A stretch of 64,000 nt of DNA from Rahnella bonaserana (lineage in GTDB: Bacteria > Pseudomonadota > Gammaproteobacteria > Enterobacterales > Enterobacteriaceae): assembly GCF_019049675.1 (NCBI RefSeq), contig NZ_JAFMOW010000052.1:1-64000 (forward strand), read 5' to 3'. The first letter of the stretch is position 1. Each line of letters opens with the position of its first letter. The notes beneath the pieces were generated by a model. The model did no database searches. It saw only the letters and a list, made by a program, of their open reading frames with translations, and was not told the origin of the DNA. Made by a program: the position numbers and the translations under genes. Below are positions 34,295-43,824 of this stretch, piece by piece.

Positions 34295-35022
34295 GCCTGA
34301 AACATAAAGCATTTATCACGGGCGCATCCAGTGGTATCGGTCAGTCTATGGTGGCGGCCTATCTTGCCGCCGGCTATGCGGTAGAGGGCATCGACTGTTC
34401 CCCGTCCGTTTTCGCCAGTGAACCTGACTACGTTCACCACCAGATGGATATCACCGACTCAGTACGTCTGAATGGCGTATTTGAAGCGGCAGAATACGCC
34501 AGCGATAACAACGTCTTAATAAACTGCGCCGGTACGCGTGAAATCTGCCGAATCGATGAATTATCGCTGTCACTGTGGGAACGTGTTTTTGCCGTCAACG
34601 TGACCGCCAGTTTTGTTGCCGGACGTGCATTCTGTGAGCAACTGGTTCGCCATCACCGGCCTGGCAATGCCGTCAATATCGCCTCGGTCTCCGGTCTGAT
34701 GGGCGAGCCTGATCGCACCGCCTATGTCTCATCCAAGCACGCGGTGATCGGCCTGACGAAACAGCTGGCGCTGGAATACGGCAAACATCACATCCGGGTG
34801 AATGCAATTGCGCCCGGTGTTATCCGCACACCGCTTACAGAACCTTACTACGACAACCCGGCACAGATGGAGAAGATCCAACGTGGTCAGTTCCTGCCTG
34901 TGCTGGGCGAAACGCAGGATGTGGCAAAAGCGGCAATGTATCTCACCTCATCTGATGCGCGATTTGTGACCGGTTCCACGCTGGTTATTGATGGCGGCTG
35001 GACGATTGGTAAAGACCTTTAA
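34291..35022 (+). CDS. Short-chain dehydrogenase/reductase
   Basis: A 243-residue SDR with the NAD(P) motif T-G-A-S-S-G-I-G (10-17), N-C-A-G near 78-81 and the catalytic set Ser132, Tyr145 and Lys149 (A-Y-V-S-S-K). The end D-A-R-F-V-T-G-S-T-L-V-I-D-G-G-W is classical. An acidic residue after beta-2 (E-G-I-D-C) suggests NAD preference. Position directly after the oxygenase (4-bp overlap) suggests it oxidises the hydroxyl group that enzyme installs, like the hydroxy-isoleucine to keto step in other pathways (inference). BacC of bacilysin is an analogous SDR. Confidence 0.9.
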   Translation: MSLKHKAFITGASSGIGQSMVAAYLAAGYAVEGIDCSPSVFASEPDYVHHQMDITDSVRLNGVFEAAEYASDNNVLINCAGTREICRIDELSLSLWERVFAVNVTASFVAGRAFCEQLVRHHRPGNAVNIASVSGLMGEPDRTAYVSSKHAVIGLTKQLALEYGKHHIRVNAIAPGVIRTPLTEPYYDNPAQMEKIQRGQFLPVLGETQDVAKAAMYLTSSDARFVTGSTLVIDGGWTIGKDL

Positions 35023-35069
35023 TCCGATGGCCGGCATAACGGCCACTACTGACTTGCAGGAGTTTTATT

Positions 35070-36326
35070 ATGAACAACACCTATATCTTGATCCTTGGCG
35101 GTGAGTTTGCTTTACGTGAGCGTGTGCTGGCGGGGGCTTTACGTGCCTCAGGCGGCATGCGGGTACTGACGATGGCAAAAAACCGCACCTCCCCGACCAT
35201 CAAATTTTTCGACGGTTTTTTACCGGGGGATGTCGCCGATGCGGAGGCTGTACTGCTTGCTGTACAGGCTCATGAACAGGAAACCGGTGAAACGCCAGCG
35301 GCAGTTATCCCGATGAACGACTTCACCGTGCGTGCCGCCAGCCTGCTGACTGAGCATTACCAGCTTCACGGAAATGATTGCCAGACGATCACCAACTGCC
35401 GTGACAAATTTGTGATGAAGCAGATCCTGCAAGCAGCTGGCCTGCCGGTGCCTCGCTTCGCGGCGTTTCGCACCCTCACTGAACTGAAAAAACTGATCGC
35501 GGAGTTTGGTCTGCCCGTGGTGATTAAACCCCGTGAACTGGCGGGGAGTCTGGGCGTGTTGAAAATCAGTCACGAACAGGAAATCGAAGAAGTGTTCGCC
35601 CGTTGCGTTACCGATGTGATTTCACTTAATGGTGAATCCTTTGCGCCGGAAGATCTGTTCCAGGTCGAGGAATATATTCCGGCGTGGCAGGAAGTCAGCG
35701 TTGAGGTGATCAATCAGGGCGACTATCACCGGGCAATGGCCGTTACCGACAAATACCTGGGTGAAGAGCCGAATTTTGTCGAAGTGGGCCACAGCATGCC
35801 GTCGCTGCACAGTGACAATCAGCAACTGCGTGACATTGCTGAGCGTGCCTGTCATGCACTGGGGATCCGTTACGGGGTGGCGCATTTTGAAGCACGTATT
35901 ACGCCTGCCGGTGAAATCAAAATCATCGAAGTGGGTGCGCGCACAGGGGGCGACACCATCATGGATTTGGTGGAAAGAACCTACGGCATCAACCCGTATG
36001 AACTGCACGTACTCAGCCATCTGAACAAACTTAAACCGCTGCCGGATACGCTCAAACCTCGCGGCCTGAGTGCTGTCGCTTTTATTAAAGCCGACGTGGG
36101 CGTGATTGAGAAAATCACCTTGCCCGCCAGTTTGCCAGCTCATGTGGTGAATATGCAGGTGACCGCTAAGCCGCTGGATCTGTCGAAAAAGCTGGTTTCG
36201 TGGAAAACCCGTGAAGGTTCCATAGAGTATTTCTGGCCACAGCGTGCCGCAGAACAGGGTTTTGACGAGCACTTAACCATTGCTGATCAATACGCCCGCT
36301 CGCTGTTTACCCTTCGTCAGATCTGA
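35070..36326 (+). CDS. ATP-grasp ligase, probable amino-acid/peptide-forming
   Basis: A 418-residue ATP-grasp enzyme. Residues 5-100 form the pre-grasp domain, then F-V-M-K-Q-I-L-Q-A-A-G-L-P-V-P (ATP-grasp start), L-P-V-V-I-K-P-R-E-L-A-G-S-L-G-V (ATP-binding Lys and Gly loop) and F-E-A-R...I-I-E-V-G-A-R-T-G-G-D (metal-binding Glu). Architecture matches L-amino-acid ligases such as BacD and DdaF, which join two amino acids or an acid and an amine via acyl phosphate. AGGAG precedes the ATG. In this cluster it would couple the modified amino acid to a second building block. Confidence 0.88.
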   Translation: MNNTYILILGGEFALRERVLAGALRASGGMRVLTMAKNRTSPTIKFFDGFLPGDVADAEAVLLAVQAHEQETGETPAAVIPMNDFTVRAASLLTEHYQLHGNDCQTITNCRDKFVMKQILQAAGLPVPRFAAFRTLTELKKLIAEFGLPVVIKPRELAGSLGVLKISHEQEIEEVFARCVTDVISLNGESFAPEDLFQVEEYIPAWQEVSVEVINQGDYHRAMAVTDKYLGEEPNFVEVGHSMPSLHSDNQQLRDIAERACHALGIRYGVAHFEARITPAGEIKIIEVGARTGGDTIMDLVERTYGINPYELHVLSHLNKLKPLPDTLKPRGLSAVAFIKADVGVIEKITLPASLPAHVVNMQVTAKPLDLSKKLVSWKTREGSIEYFWPQRAAEQGFDEHLTIADQYARSLFTLRQI

Positions 36327-36385
36327 TATCACCCGAGCCACTTCATTTGGGGTGGCTCCCGAACTCCTTCAAGGAAAGCAATGAT

Positions 36386-37624
36386 ATGAACAGTGATCGT
36401 TTTGGATTAAAACGTTTCGTCTTTTCCCGCTTTGCCGGGTCACTGTGCGATCAGTTTCTGCTGTTTGCCGTGCCGCTGGCCATTTTGAAAGCTACCGGTT
36501 CTCTTACCTTTTCCTCGCTGGCATTCGTGATTGAATGGCTGCCGCGCATTTTGTTTTTCCCGCTTTCAGGTTTTCTGGCTGACCGTATCAGGCCCCGTTT
36601 TATCTTCTTTAACGTGGAAGCCGGACGCTGCATATTAATGGTGGTCGCTTTCCTGACCCTGACCTTTCATCCCGGCGCCACATTCCCGGTGCTGGCGGTC
36701 ATGATGGCGCTGCTGTCGGTGGCTTATGTCCTGAACTTTGTCGCCACTGAGGCGCTGTTACCGCGCCATATCCCGGCAGAGACTCTGCCGAAAGCCCATT
36801 CCATGTTGCAGGGTGTCGACCAGACCACGCAGGTTCTGGGCCCTGCGCTGGCAGTGGCAATTTCCGTCTATGGCGGCGTCGGGGCGATTTTAGCCTGTGC
36901 AGCCGTGCTGTTTGCTGTCTCTGCCATCAACTACCTGTTCCTCGAAACTCATGACCTTGAAGTCGCAGAGAAGATGAGTCTGCGTTCAATTTTGCAATCC
37001 AACATTACGGCGATTCAGGTGCTTAAGCAGAATAAAATCCTGCTGCATCTGTGTGCGCTGACCTGGGTAGTGAATCTGGTTTACGGTGCGGCGCTGGTGG
37101 TGAGTGCGGCGGTGATCCTCAAAGAGTTTCATCTGCCTGAGAGTTACTTTGGTGTGTTACAGACCTCGGCAGCGCTGGTCACCATCATTACGTTTTTCTT
37201 TGTGCCGCGAATTGCCAAACGTTTTGGGCTTTCCACGCTGGGCACCCTGTCATTTTGCGGCATGATATTGTCAGGTGCCCTGATGTCGCTTTCACTCGAT
37301 TATGCGATGTATCTGGCCGGTTACGCATTACTGATGGCTTTTGACGGTGCATTCAGCGTCTACCTGCGCACCTTACGCAGCCAGATTATTCCGCAGAAAC
37401 ATCTGGGAAAAACCATGGGGCTGATTGGCCTGATGAATATGTGTTCGGTCCCGGTTAGCGGCCTTGCGGTGACAGCGCTGGCAGGCAGTTTTATGCCGTT
37501 GCAAATCATCGCCATCATACTGATTTTTGCGCTGATATTAGGATTGCTGTTGATCTTCATCGGCCGTCGTGCCTTCGGCTACAACAGCTGGCTACCGCCG
37601 GTCATCGCTCAGCCACAGGCTTGA
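36386..37624 (+). CDS. MFS exporter of the biosynthetic cluster
   Basis: A 412-residue major-facilitator protein with about 12 membrane segments. I start it at the ATG at 36386, preceded by AAGGA, instead of the TTG further upstream. The N-terminus F-V-F-S-R-F-A-G-S-L-C-D-Q-F and motif-A-like G-F-L-A-D-R-I-R-P-R mark the MFS_1/MFS_3 drug-exporter type. It is last in the plus-strand cluster, as BacE is in bacilysin, and probably exports the product and gives self-resistance (inference). A GAGCCAC/GTGGCTC hairpin lies at 36335-36358, just before the start. Confidence 0.88.
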   Translation: MNSDRFGLKRFVFSRFAGSLCDQFLLFAVPLAILKATGSLTFSSLAFVIEWLPRILFFPLSGFLADRIRPRFIFFNVEAGRCILMVVAFLTLTFHPGATFPVLAVMMALLSVAYVLNFVATEALLPRHIPAETLPKAHSMLQGVDQTTQVLGPALAVAISVYGGVGAILACAAVLFAVSAINYLFLETHDLEVAEKMSLRSILQSNITAIQVLKQNKILLHLCALTWVVNLVYGAALVVSAAVILKEFHLPESYFGVLQTSAALVTIITFFFVPRIAKRFGLSTLGTLSFCGMILSGALMSLSLDYAMYLAGYALLMAFDGAFSVYLRTLRSQIIPQKHLGKTMGLIGLMNMCSVPVSGLAVTALAGSFMPLQIIAIILIFALILGLLLIFIGRRAFGYNSWLPPVIAQPQA

Positions 37625-37761
37625 ATGATCATTTCTTACTAAAATGATGACGAATGGGGAGCAGGCCACTTTTACTGTTTATCCACATTTGTGCTTTGAG
37701 TTATCAGCGCAGTGAATGGTATTTTTAAAGTCATTTATCTGCGCTGAGAAAAATAGAAATA

Positions 37762-40023
37762 ATGTCTATTAAACGCTATCCGCAACTTGCCCACTGGGGC
37801 GCGTACACCGCCGTGGTGGAAAACGGCCGGCTTATCCGCTGCGAACCTTACAAAGCGGATGCCGATCCTTCCCCTTTACTCGATTCTATTGCGCCGCTGG
37901 TCTATTCCGACAAACGTATCCGTAAACCTGCCGTGCGCCGGTCGTGGCTGAAAAACCGTGAGAACAGCGATCGAACGCTGCGCGGGCGTGAAGATTTTGT
38001 CGAGGTAGACTGGGATCTGGCGCTGGATCTGGTGGCTGAAGAGAACAAACGCGTGCGTGACCGCTACGGCGCTTCCGGCATTTTTAACGGCTCTTACGGC
38101 TGGTCATCGGCCGGTCGCCTGCATCATGCCCGTTCTCTGGTGCGTCGTTTTTACTTCACCGGCGGCGGTGGTGTGGATCAGCAGGGCAACTATAGCTGGG
38201 GCTCGGCGCAGTTCTTTCTGCCGTACGTTATTGGCACGTTTACCCCGCTGACCGGACGTGTGACGTCGTGGCCGAGTGTGGTCGAACATGCTGACATTCT
38301 GGTGGCGTTCGGTGGTCTGGCGCTGAAAAATGCGCAGGTTGCTTCCGGCGGTGCAGTTGAACATACCCTGAAACCGGCGCTGGAGCAGCTGGCGAAGAAA
38401 GGCACGCGCGTCATTAATATCAGCCCGATGCGTGACGACTGTCCGGAATTTGTGAATGCGGAGTGGATCCCGATCCGCCCGAACACTGACGCTGCGCTGA
38501 TGATGGCGGTGGCGTATGAAATTCAGCGCAAAGAAGCGCAGGACGACGCGTTTCTTGCCACCCATTGCGTTGGTTATCCGCAACTTGCCGCCTATCTGCG
38601 CGGCGAAACCGACGGCATCCCGAAAACGCCTGACTGGGCGGCCTCTATTACCGGTGTTCCGGCAGAACGTATCGCGCGTCTGGCAGATGACCTGATCGGG
38701 GTGCGCAGCTTTATTACCTGTTCCTATTCCGTGCAGCGCGCCCACCGCGGCGAGCAGCCTTACTGGATGATGATCGCCATTTCCGCCATGCTCGGGCAGG
38801 TCGGTTTGCCGGGCGGCGGATTCTCGTTCGGACACGGTTCAATGAACAGCGTCGGTAATCCGCGTTATGACACGCCAGGGCCTGCCGTCAGCGCCGGGCC
38901 GAATCCGTCAGGATTGTCGATTCCGGTCGCGCGTATCAGCGACATGCTGCTCAATCCCGGTCAGCCGTATGAATTTCAGGGCGAGACGCTGAATTATCCG
39001 GATATTCATCTGGTGCACTGGGCGGGCGGCAATCCGTTCCATCATCATCAGCAGCTTAACCGGCTGGTCGAAGGCTGGCAGAAGCCGGATACTGTGATTG
39101 TGCAGGATAACGTCTGGACGCCAGCGGCGCAGATGGCGGATATCGTGCTACCGGCGACGACCTCGCTGGAACGTAACGATATCGGCGGATCCTCGCGTGA
39201 CCGTTTCGTGCTGGCGATGCATCAGGCTATCGCGCCTCAGCATCAGGCACGTAACGATTTTGATATTTTCGCGGACATTGCCGATCGTCTCGGTTATCGC
39301 GAGCAGTTCACGCAGGGGCGCAATGAAGATCAGTGGCTGCGCCATATTTACCGTCAGTGCGGCGAAGCGCAGAAAGGAACTGGCGTGGAATGGCCTGACT
39401 TCGAAACGTTCTGGGAGCGCGGTTTTGTTGAACTGCCGATGCCGGAAAAAGACTACGTGTTCTTTGAGGAATTCCGTAAAAGCCCGCGCGCTAATCCGCT
39501 CGGCACGCACAGCGGCAAAATCGAATTGTTCTCTGAAACCATCGCCGGTTACGGCTATAAAGATTTCGCGCCGCATCCTGAATGGCAGCCACCGGTCGAA
39601 TGGCTGGGGGCCGAAAGCGCCAAAGAATGGCCATTGCACCTGATTTCCATTCAGCCGAAAGATCGCCTGCACAGTCAGCTCGATCAGTCGCCGCTGGCGC
39701 AGTCGAACAAAACTGCCGGGAAGGAAACGCTGTTTATGCATCCTGAAGATGCGGGCAGCCGCCAGCTGAAAAATGGCGACCGGGTGAAAGTGCATAATGC
39801 GCGTGGTAGCTGTCTGGCGGGTGTTTCGCTTAACGACGGGATCACGCGCGGCGTAGTGCTGATGTCCACCGGTGCCTGGTTTGATCCGGGCTTTGGGGGT
39901 AAATGGCAGGAAACCGAGCAGGCGGGGAACCCGAATGTGCTGACGCTGGATATCGGCACATCGCGTCTGACGCAGGGGCCAAATGCGATGAGTTGTTTAG
40001 TCGAAGTCGAGATTATTCAGTGA
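37762..40023 (+). CDS. Molybdopterin oxidoreductase, BisC/TorA/DorA family
   Basis: A 753-residue molybdenum enzyme of the biotin-sulfoxide/TMAO/DMSO reductase family. It has no N-terminal Fe-S Cys set and no Tat signal, which fits the cytosolic BisC type. The Mo-ligand region reads N-G-S-Y-G-W-S-S-A-G-R-L-H-H-A, and N-P-F-H-H-H-Q, D-I-V-L-P-A-T-T-S-L-E-R-N-D-I-G-G and H-S-G-K-I-E-L-F-S-E-T are family landmarks. BisC reduces biotin sulfoxide and methionine sulfoxide. Whether it belongs functionally to the preceding cluster is unclear; a 137-bp gap separates them. Confidence 0.88.
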   Translation: MSIKRYPQLAHWGAYTAVVENGRLIRCEPYKADADPSPLLDSIAPLVYSDKRIRKPAVRRSWLKNRENSDRTLRGREDFVEVDWDLALDLVAEENKRVRDRYGASGIFNGSYGWSSAGRLHHARSLVRRFYFTGGGGVDQQGNYSWGSAQFFLPYVIGTFTPLTGRVTSWPSVVEHADILVAFGGLALKNAQVASGGAVEHTLKPALEQLAKKGTRVINISPMRDDCPEFVNAEWIPIRPNTDAALMMAVAYEIQRKEAQDDAFLATHCVGYPQLAAYLRGETDGIPKTPDWAASITGVPAERIARLADDLIGVRSFITCSYSVQRAHRGEQPYWMMIAISAMLGQVGLPGGGFSFGHGSMNSVGNPRYDTPGPAVSAGPNPSGLSIPVARISDMLLNPGQPYEFQGETLNYPDIHLVHWAGGNPFHHHQQLNRLVEGWQKPDTVIVQDNVWTPAAQMADIVLPATTSLERNDIGGSSRDRFVLAMHQAIAPQHQARNDFDIFADIADRLGYREQFTQGRNEDQWLRHIYRQCGEAQKGTGVEWPDFETFWERGFVELPMPEKDYVFFEEFRKSPRANPLGTHSGKIELFSETIAGYGYKDFAPHPEWQPPVEWLGAESAKEWPLHLISIQPKDRLHSQLDQSPLAQSNKTAGKETLFMHPEDAGSRQLKNGDRVKVHNARGSCLAGVSLNDGITRGVVLMSTGAWFDPGFGGKWQETEQAGNPNVLTLDIGTSRLTQGPNAMSCLVEVEIIQ

Positions 40024-40080
40024 ACTATGTAATCCGTTAAGCTGAAAACAGATAAATCGGGTCGATTTTCACCACTCGTT

Positions 40081-40142
40081 ACACTTTGCGGAATTATGTT
40101 TCGATTGCCTGCTGGCTGTGGTTCGTACAAAACAGCTAAATT
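40081..40142 (+). promoter_or_regulatory. Omr promoter with probable OmpR-binding region
   Basis: The -10 box TAAATT (40137-40142) lies 6 bp before the Omr 5' end. About 40-65 bp upstream, ACTTTGCGGAATTATGTTTC resembles the OmpR sites of E. coli omrA/omrB. OmpR control is inferred from that homology. Confidence 0.6.
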
Positions 40143-40148
40143 GAACGT

Positions 40149-40240
40149 CCCAGAGGTATTGATTGGTGAATCATCAACGTGCTCTGCATGTTGATACCGA
40201 TTAAATTTGCACCAACCTACGCGGATGCGTAGGTTTTTTT
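40149..40240 (+). ncRNA. omrA: OmrA/OmrB-type small RNA
   Basis: A roughly 92-nt sRNA. The first 18 nt begin CCCAGAGGTATTGATTGG, the conserved seed of E. coli OmrA and OmrB. The end is the conserved TTGCACCAACCT followed by a terminator stem AACCTACGC/GCGTAGGTT and a run of T residues. The middle (a TCAACGTG...CATGTTGA hairpin) is unlike either E. coli copy. Known role: OmpR-induced, Hfq-dependent repression of outer-membrane proteins such as OmpT, CirA, FecA and FepA and of ompR itself. Only one copy is present, where E. coli has two in tandem between galR and aas. Confidence 0.93.
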
Positions 40241-40377
40241 TTGCCTCAATACCTGCACGTCCTTAAGCAACCTCCTAAACTCTCTCTGACTGGCGTCTTT
40301 TGCAACCGCTTATAGTATGCTGTTTCCCCAACCTTTTTCTTTCAAAATCAGGGATGACACATAAGGAGATGGCAAAC

Positions 40378-42543
40378 ATGTATAACTTTCTTTTCGCCTT
40401 ATTCAGAGGGCTTTTCCGTCTGATGTTCCGGGTCACTGTGACCCCGGTGAAAAACGACTTTAATTACCCGCGTTTAATCCTCACGCCGAACCACGTCTCA
40501 TTTATCGACGGCATGCTGCTGGTGCTCTTTCTGCCGATCAAACCGGTATTTGCGGTGTATTCCAACATCACGGACAGTTGGTATATGCGCTGGCTGAAGC
40601 CGTACGTGGACTTCATGCCGCTGGATCCGACCAAACCGATGGCGGTCAAGCATCTGATCCGCGAAGTGGAGAAAGGGCGTCCGGTGGTTGTGTTTCCGGA
40701 AGGCCGCATTACGGTTACGGCTTCTTTAATGAAGATTTACGACGGCGCGGCCTTTGTGGCGGCGAAGTCACAGGCGACAGTGATCCCGGTGCGTATCGAC
40801 GGGCCGGAATACACGCCGTTTGGCCGTTTGTTCGGCAGCTTTAAAATCCGCTGGTTCCCGAAAGTCACCATCAATCTTTTGCCGGCGACGACAATTCCTA
40901 TGCCGGATGCGCCGCGTTCCCGTGACCGTCGCGTGCTGGCCGGTGAGCAACTGCATAAAATTATGATGCAGGCACGTATGGACACCCGCGAGCCGGAAAC
41001 GTTGTATCAGGCGCTCCTGTCCGCGCAAACCCGTTATGGCCGCCGCAAACCCTGCATCGCCGATATCGCGTTCAAAGAAGACTCTTATCAGGGGCTGCTG
41101 AAAAAATGCCTCGGCGTGAGCCGTATCCTGCAACGTTTCACCCGTGAAGGTGAACATGTCGGGATGCTGCTGCCGAACGCCACCATCATGGCGGCGGCGC
41201 TGTTTGGCGCGTCGATGCGCAACCGCATTCCCGCGCTGCTCAACTACACCGCTGGCGCAAAAGGGCTGCAAAGCGCGATGAAAGCCGCGCAGATCAACAC
41301 CATCATTACCTCCCGCCAGTTCCTTGAGAAAGGCAAACTGACACATCTGCCGGAAAATGTACCTGAGGCGAACTGGGTCTATCTGGAAGATTTAAAAGAC
41401 ACGGTGACCACGCAGGACAAGCTGTGGATCCTGTTCCATCTGATTTTCCCGCGTCGTGCGATGTTGCCGCAAAAGCCTGATGATGCGGCGCTGGTGCTGT
41501 TTACTTCCGGCTCGGAGGGTAATCCGAAAGGGGTGGTGCATTCACACGCCAGCCTGCTGGCGAACGTTGAGCAAATCCGTACCGTGGCTGACTTTACGCC
41601 GCGTGATCGCTTTATGTCATCGCTGCCGCTGTTCCACGCCTTTGGCCTGACCGTCGGATTGCTGACGCCGCTGATCACCGGTGCGCGCGTATTTTTATAT
41701 CCAAGTCCGCTGCATTACCGCATCGTGCCGGAACTGGTGTATGACCAGAACTGTACAGTCCTGTTTGGTACCTCAACCTTCCTGGGCAATTACGCCCGCT
41801 TTGCCCATCCGTATGATTTTGCCCGCCTGCGTTATGTGGTGGCTGGAGCGGAGAAACTGGCTGAAAGCACCAAGGAAATCTGGCAGAACAAATTCGGTAT
41901 CCGCATTCTGGAAGGCTACGGTGTGACCGAATGCGCACCCGTGGTAGCAATCAACGTGCCGATGGCGACCAAAGTGAATACCGTCGGTAAAATTCTGCCG
42001 GGGATGGAATCGCGTCTGATTACCGTGCCGGGTATTGAAGAGGGCGGTCGTCTGCAACTGCGTGGCCCGAACATTATGAAAGGCTATCTGCGCGTCGAAA
42101 ATCCGGGCGTGCTGGAAACCCCGCAGGCTGAAAATGCCGCAGGTGAAATGCAGGCTGGATGGTATGACACCGGCGATATCGTCACGCTGGATGAAAAAGG
42201 TTTTTGCGCCATCCGTGGCCGCGTGAAGCGTTTTGCCAAGCTGGCGGGGGAAATGGTGTCGCTGGAAAGCGTCGAGCAACTGGCGATCAGCGCGTCACCG
42301 GATAAACAACATGCGGCGACATCGCGCAGTGATGCCAGCAAAGGCGAGGCGCTGGTGTTGTTTACCACCGATCCTGAATTACGCCGCGATGCGCTGAGTA
42401 AAGCCGCCCGCGAACTCGGGCTGCCGGAACTGGCGGTGCCGCGTGATATTCGTGTCGTTAAAGCGTTACCGTTGCTCGGCAGCGGTAAACCCGATTTTGT
42501 CACCCTGCGCCAGATGGCAGAAAACCCGGAGACTGAGGCATGA
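40378..42543 (+). CDS. aas: Bifunctional 2-acyl-GPE acyltransferase / acyl-ACP synthetase
   Basis: A 721-residue inner-membrane enzyme that re-acylates lysophosphatidylethanolamine with an acyl-ACP made by its own synthetase half. The ATG at 40378 is 9 bp after AAGGAG and gives the E. coli length (719); an ATG at 40369 abuts the ribosome site and is unlikely. Residues 1-180 form a PlsC-like domain with N-H-V-S-F-I-D-G and F-P-E-G-R-I-T. Residues about 235-700 form an AMP-binding domain with [12 protein letters not shown] and G-Y-G-V-T-E-C-A-P. It overlaps lplT by 4 bp. Confidence 0.96.
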   Translation: MYNFLFALFRGLFRLMFRVTVTPVKNDFNYPRLILTPNHVSFIDGMLLVLFLPIKPVFAVYSNITDSWYMRWLKPYVDFMPLDPTKPMAVKHLIREVEKGRPVVVFPEGRITVTASLMKIYDGAAFVAAKSQATVIPVRIDGPEYTPFGRLFGSFKIRWFPKVTINLLPATTIPMPDAPRSRDRRVLAGEQLHKIMMQARMDTREPETLYQALLSAQTRYGRRKPCIADIAFKEDSYQGLLKKCLGVSRILQRFTREGEHVGMLLPNATIMAAALFGASMRNRIPALLNYTAGAKGLQSAMKAAQINTIITSRQFLEKGKLTHLPENVPEANWVYLEDLKDTVTTQDKLWILFHLIFPRRAMLPQKPDDAALVLFTSGSEGNPKGVVHSHASLLANVEQIRTVADFTPRDRFMSSLPLFHAFGLTVGLLTPLITGARVFLYPSPLHYRIVPELVYDQNCTVLFGTSTFLGNYARFAHPYDFARLRYVVAGAEKLAESTKEIWQNKFGIRILEGYGVTECAPVVAINVPMATKVNTVGKILPGMESRLITVPGIEEGGRLQLRGPNIMKGYLRVENPGVLETPQAENAAGEMQAGWYDTGDIVTLDEKGFCAIRGRVKRFAKLAGEMVSLESVEQLAISASPDKQHAATSRSDASKGEALVLFTTDPELRRDALSKAARELGLPELAVPRDIRVVKALPLLGSGKPDFVTLRQMAENPETEA

Positions 42544-43748
42544 TCCAGCCAGTAAAGGCGGCATCGCCGCTGATGTCAAAAAGCATGAGTGCGGTGATCG
42601 TGGCGCAGTTCCTGTCCGCGTTCGGTGACAACGCGCTGTTGTTCGCCGCGCTGGCGCTCATCAAACAGCAGCTTTATCCCGACTGGAGCCAGCCCGTTTT
42701 ACAAATGGCGTTTGTGGCGACGTATATTATCCTCGCACCGTTTGTCGGGCAATTTGCCGACAGCTTCTCGAAAGGCCGCGTGATGATGGTCGCTAACCTG
42801 TTGAAACTGGCAGGGGCTGCGGTGATTTGCGCCGGCATGGATCCGTTCCTCGGCTATACGCTGGTCGGTATCGGCGCCGCGGCTTATTCACCGGCGAAAT
42901 ATGGCATTCTCGGTGAAATCGCCAGTGGCGAACAGCTGGTGAAAGCCAACGGGCTGATGGAAGCATCCACTATTGCCGCGATCCTGCTGGGTTCGGTTGC
43001 CGGTGGCGCACTGGCTGACTGGAGCATACTGGCGGCGCTCGGGATCTGCGTGCTGGCGTACGGCGCGGCAGTGGCGGCAAACTGGTTTATTCCAAAGCTG
43101 GATCCGGCGCGTCCGGGGCAGTCGTGGAATCCGGCAAAAATGAGCCGGACGTTTTTCTCTGCCTGTAAAACTTTGTGGCAGGATGGCGAAACCCGCTTCT
43201 CGCTGGTCGGCACCAGCTTGTTCTGGGGCGCGGGCGTAACGCTGCGTTTCCTGCTGGTGCTCTGGGTGCCGGTGGCGCTGGGCATTACCGATAACAAAAC
43301 GCCGACGTTGCTGAACGCGATGGTGGCGATCGGGATTGTGTTTGGTGCGGGAGCCGCGGCGAAATTAATCCGTCTGGAAACCGTAAAGCGCTGTCTGCCC
43401 GCCGGTGTCGCCATTGGTATCGCTGTCGTGGTATTTGCGCTGCAAACCAGCATGCTGAGTTCTTACATCGTTCTGGTGGTGGTAGGGATTTTGGGCGGCT
43501 TCTTCGTGGTGCCGCTGAATGCCCTGTTGCAGCATCGCGGTAAAATTTCTGTCGGTGCCGGTAATGCGATTGCCGTACAGAATCTGGGTGAAAACACCGC
43601 CATGCTTTTGATGCTGGGGCTTTATTCGCTGGTGGTCATGGCGGGTGCGCCAGTGGTGGCAATTGGCATCGGATTTGGTGTGGTATTCGCGCTGGCCATT
43701 GCCGGGCTGTGGATCTGGAAGAATATGCAGAAACGCCGTCTGGCGTAA
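42540..43748 (+). CDS. lplT: Lysophospholipid transporter
   Basis: A 402-residue MFS flippase that moves lysophosphatidylethanolamine (and lyso-PG or lyso-cardiolipin) to the inner leaflet for Aas. [21 protein letters not shown] and [14 protein letters not shown] are almost identical to E. coli LplT. The ATGA overlap with aas shows the two are co-translated. A terminator follows at 43771. Confidence 0.96.
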   Translation: MIQPVKAASPLMSKSMSAVIVAQFLSAFGDNALLFAALALIKQQLYPDWSQPVLQMAFVATYIILAPFVGQFADSFSKGRVMMVANLLKLAGAAVICAGMDPFLGYTLVGIGAAAYSPAKYGILGEIASGEQLVKANGLMEASTIAAILLGSVAGGALADWSILAALGICVLAYGAAVAANWFIPKLDPARPGQSWNPAKMSRTFFSACKTLWQDGETRFSLVGTSLFWGAGVTLRFLLVLWVPVALGITDNKTPTLLNAMVAIGIVFGAGAAAKLIRLETVKRCLPAGVAIGIAVVVFALQTSMLSSYIVLVVVGILGGFFVVPLNALLQHRGKISVGAGNAIAVQNLGENTAMLLMLGLYSLVVMAGAPVVAIGIGFGVVFALAIAGLWIWKNMQKRRLA

Positions 43749-43770
43749 TGTTGTTTTAGCACAAAAGAAA

Positions 43771-43792
43771 AGGGCGCTGAGCGCCCTTTTTT
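43771..43792. terminator. Rho-independent terminator after lplT
   Basis: Stem AGGGCGC/GCGCCCT with loop TGA is followed by a T run. An A-rich left flank lets it also serve the convergent tas gene. Confidence 0.85.
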
Positions 43793-43824
43793 GTTGCCTG
43801 CTATCCGCATTAACAATGCAGGAA

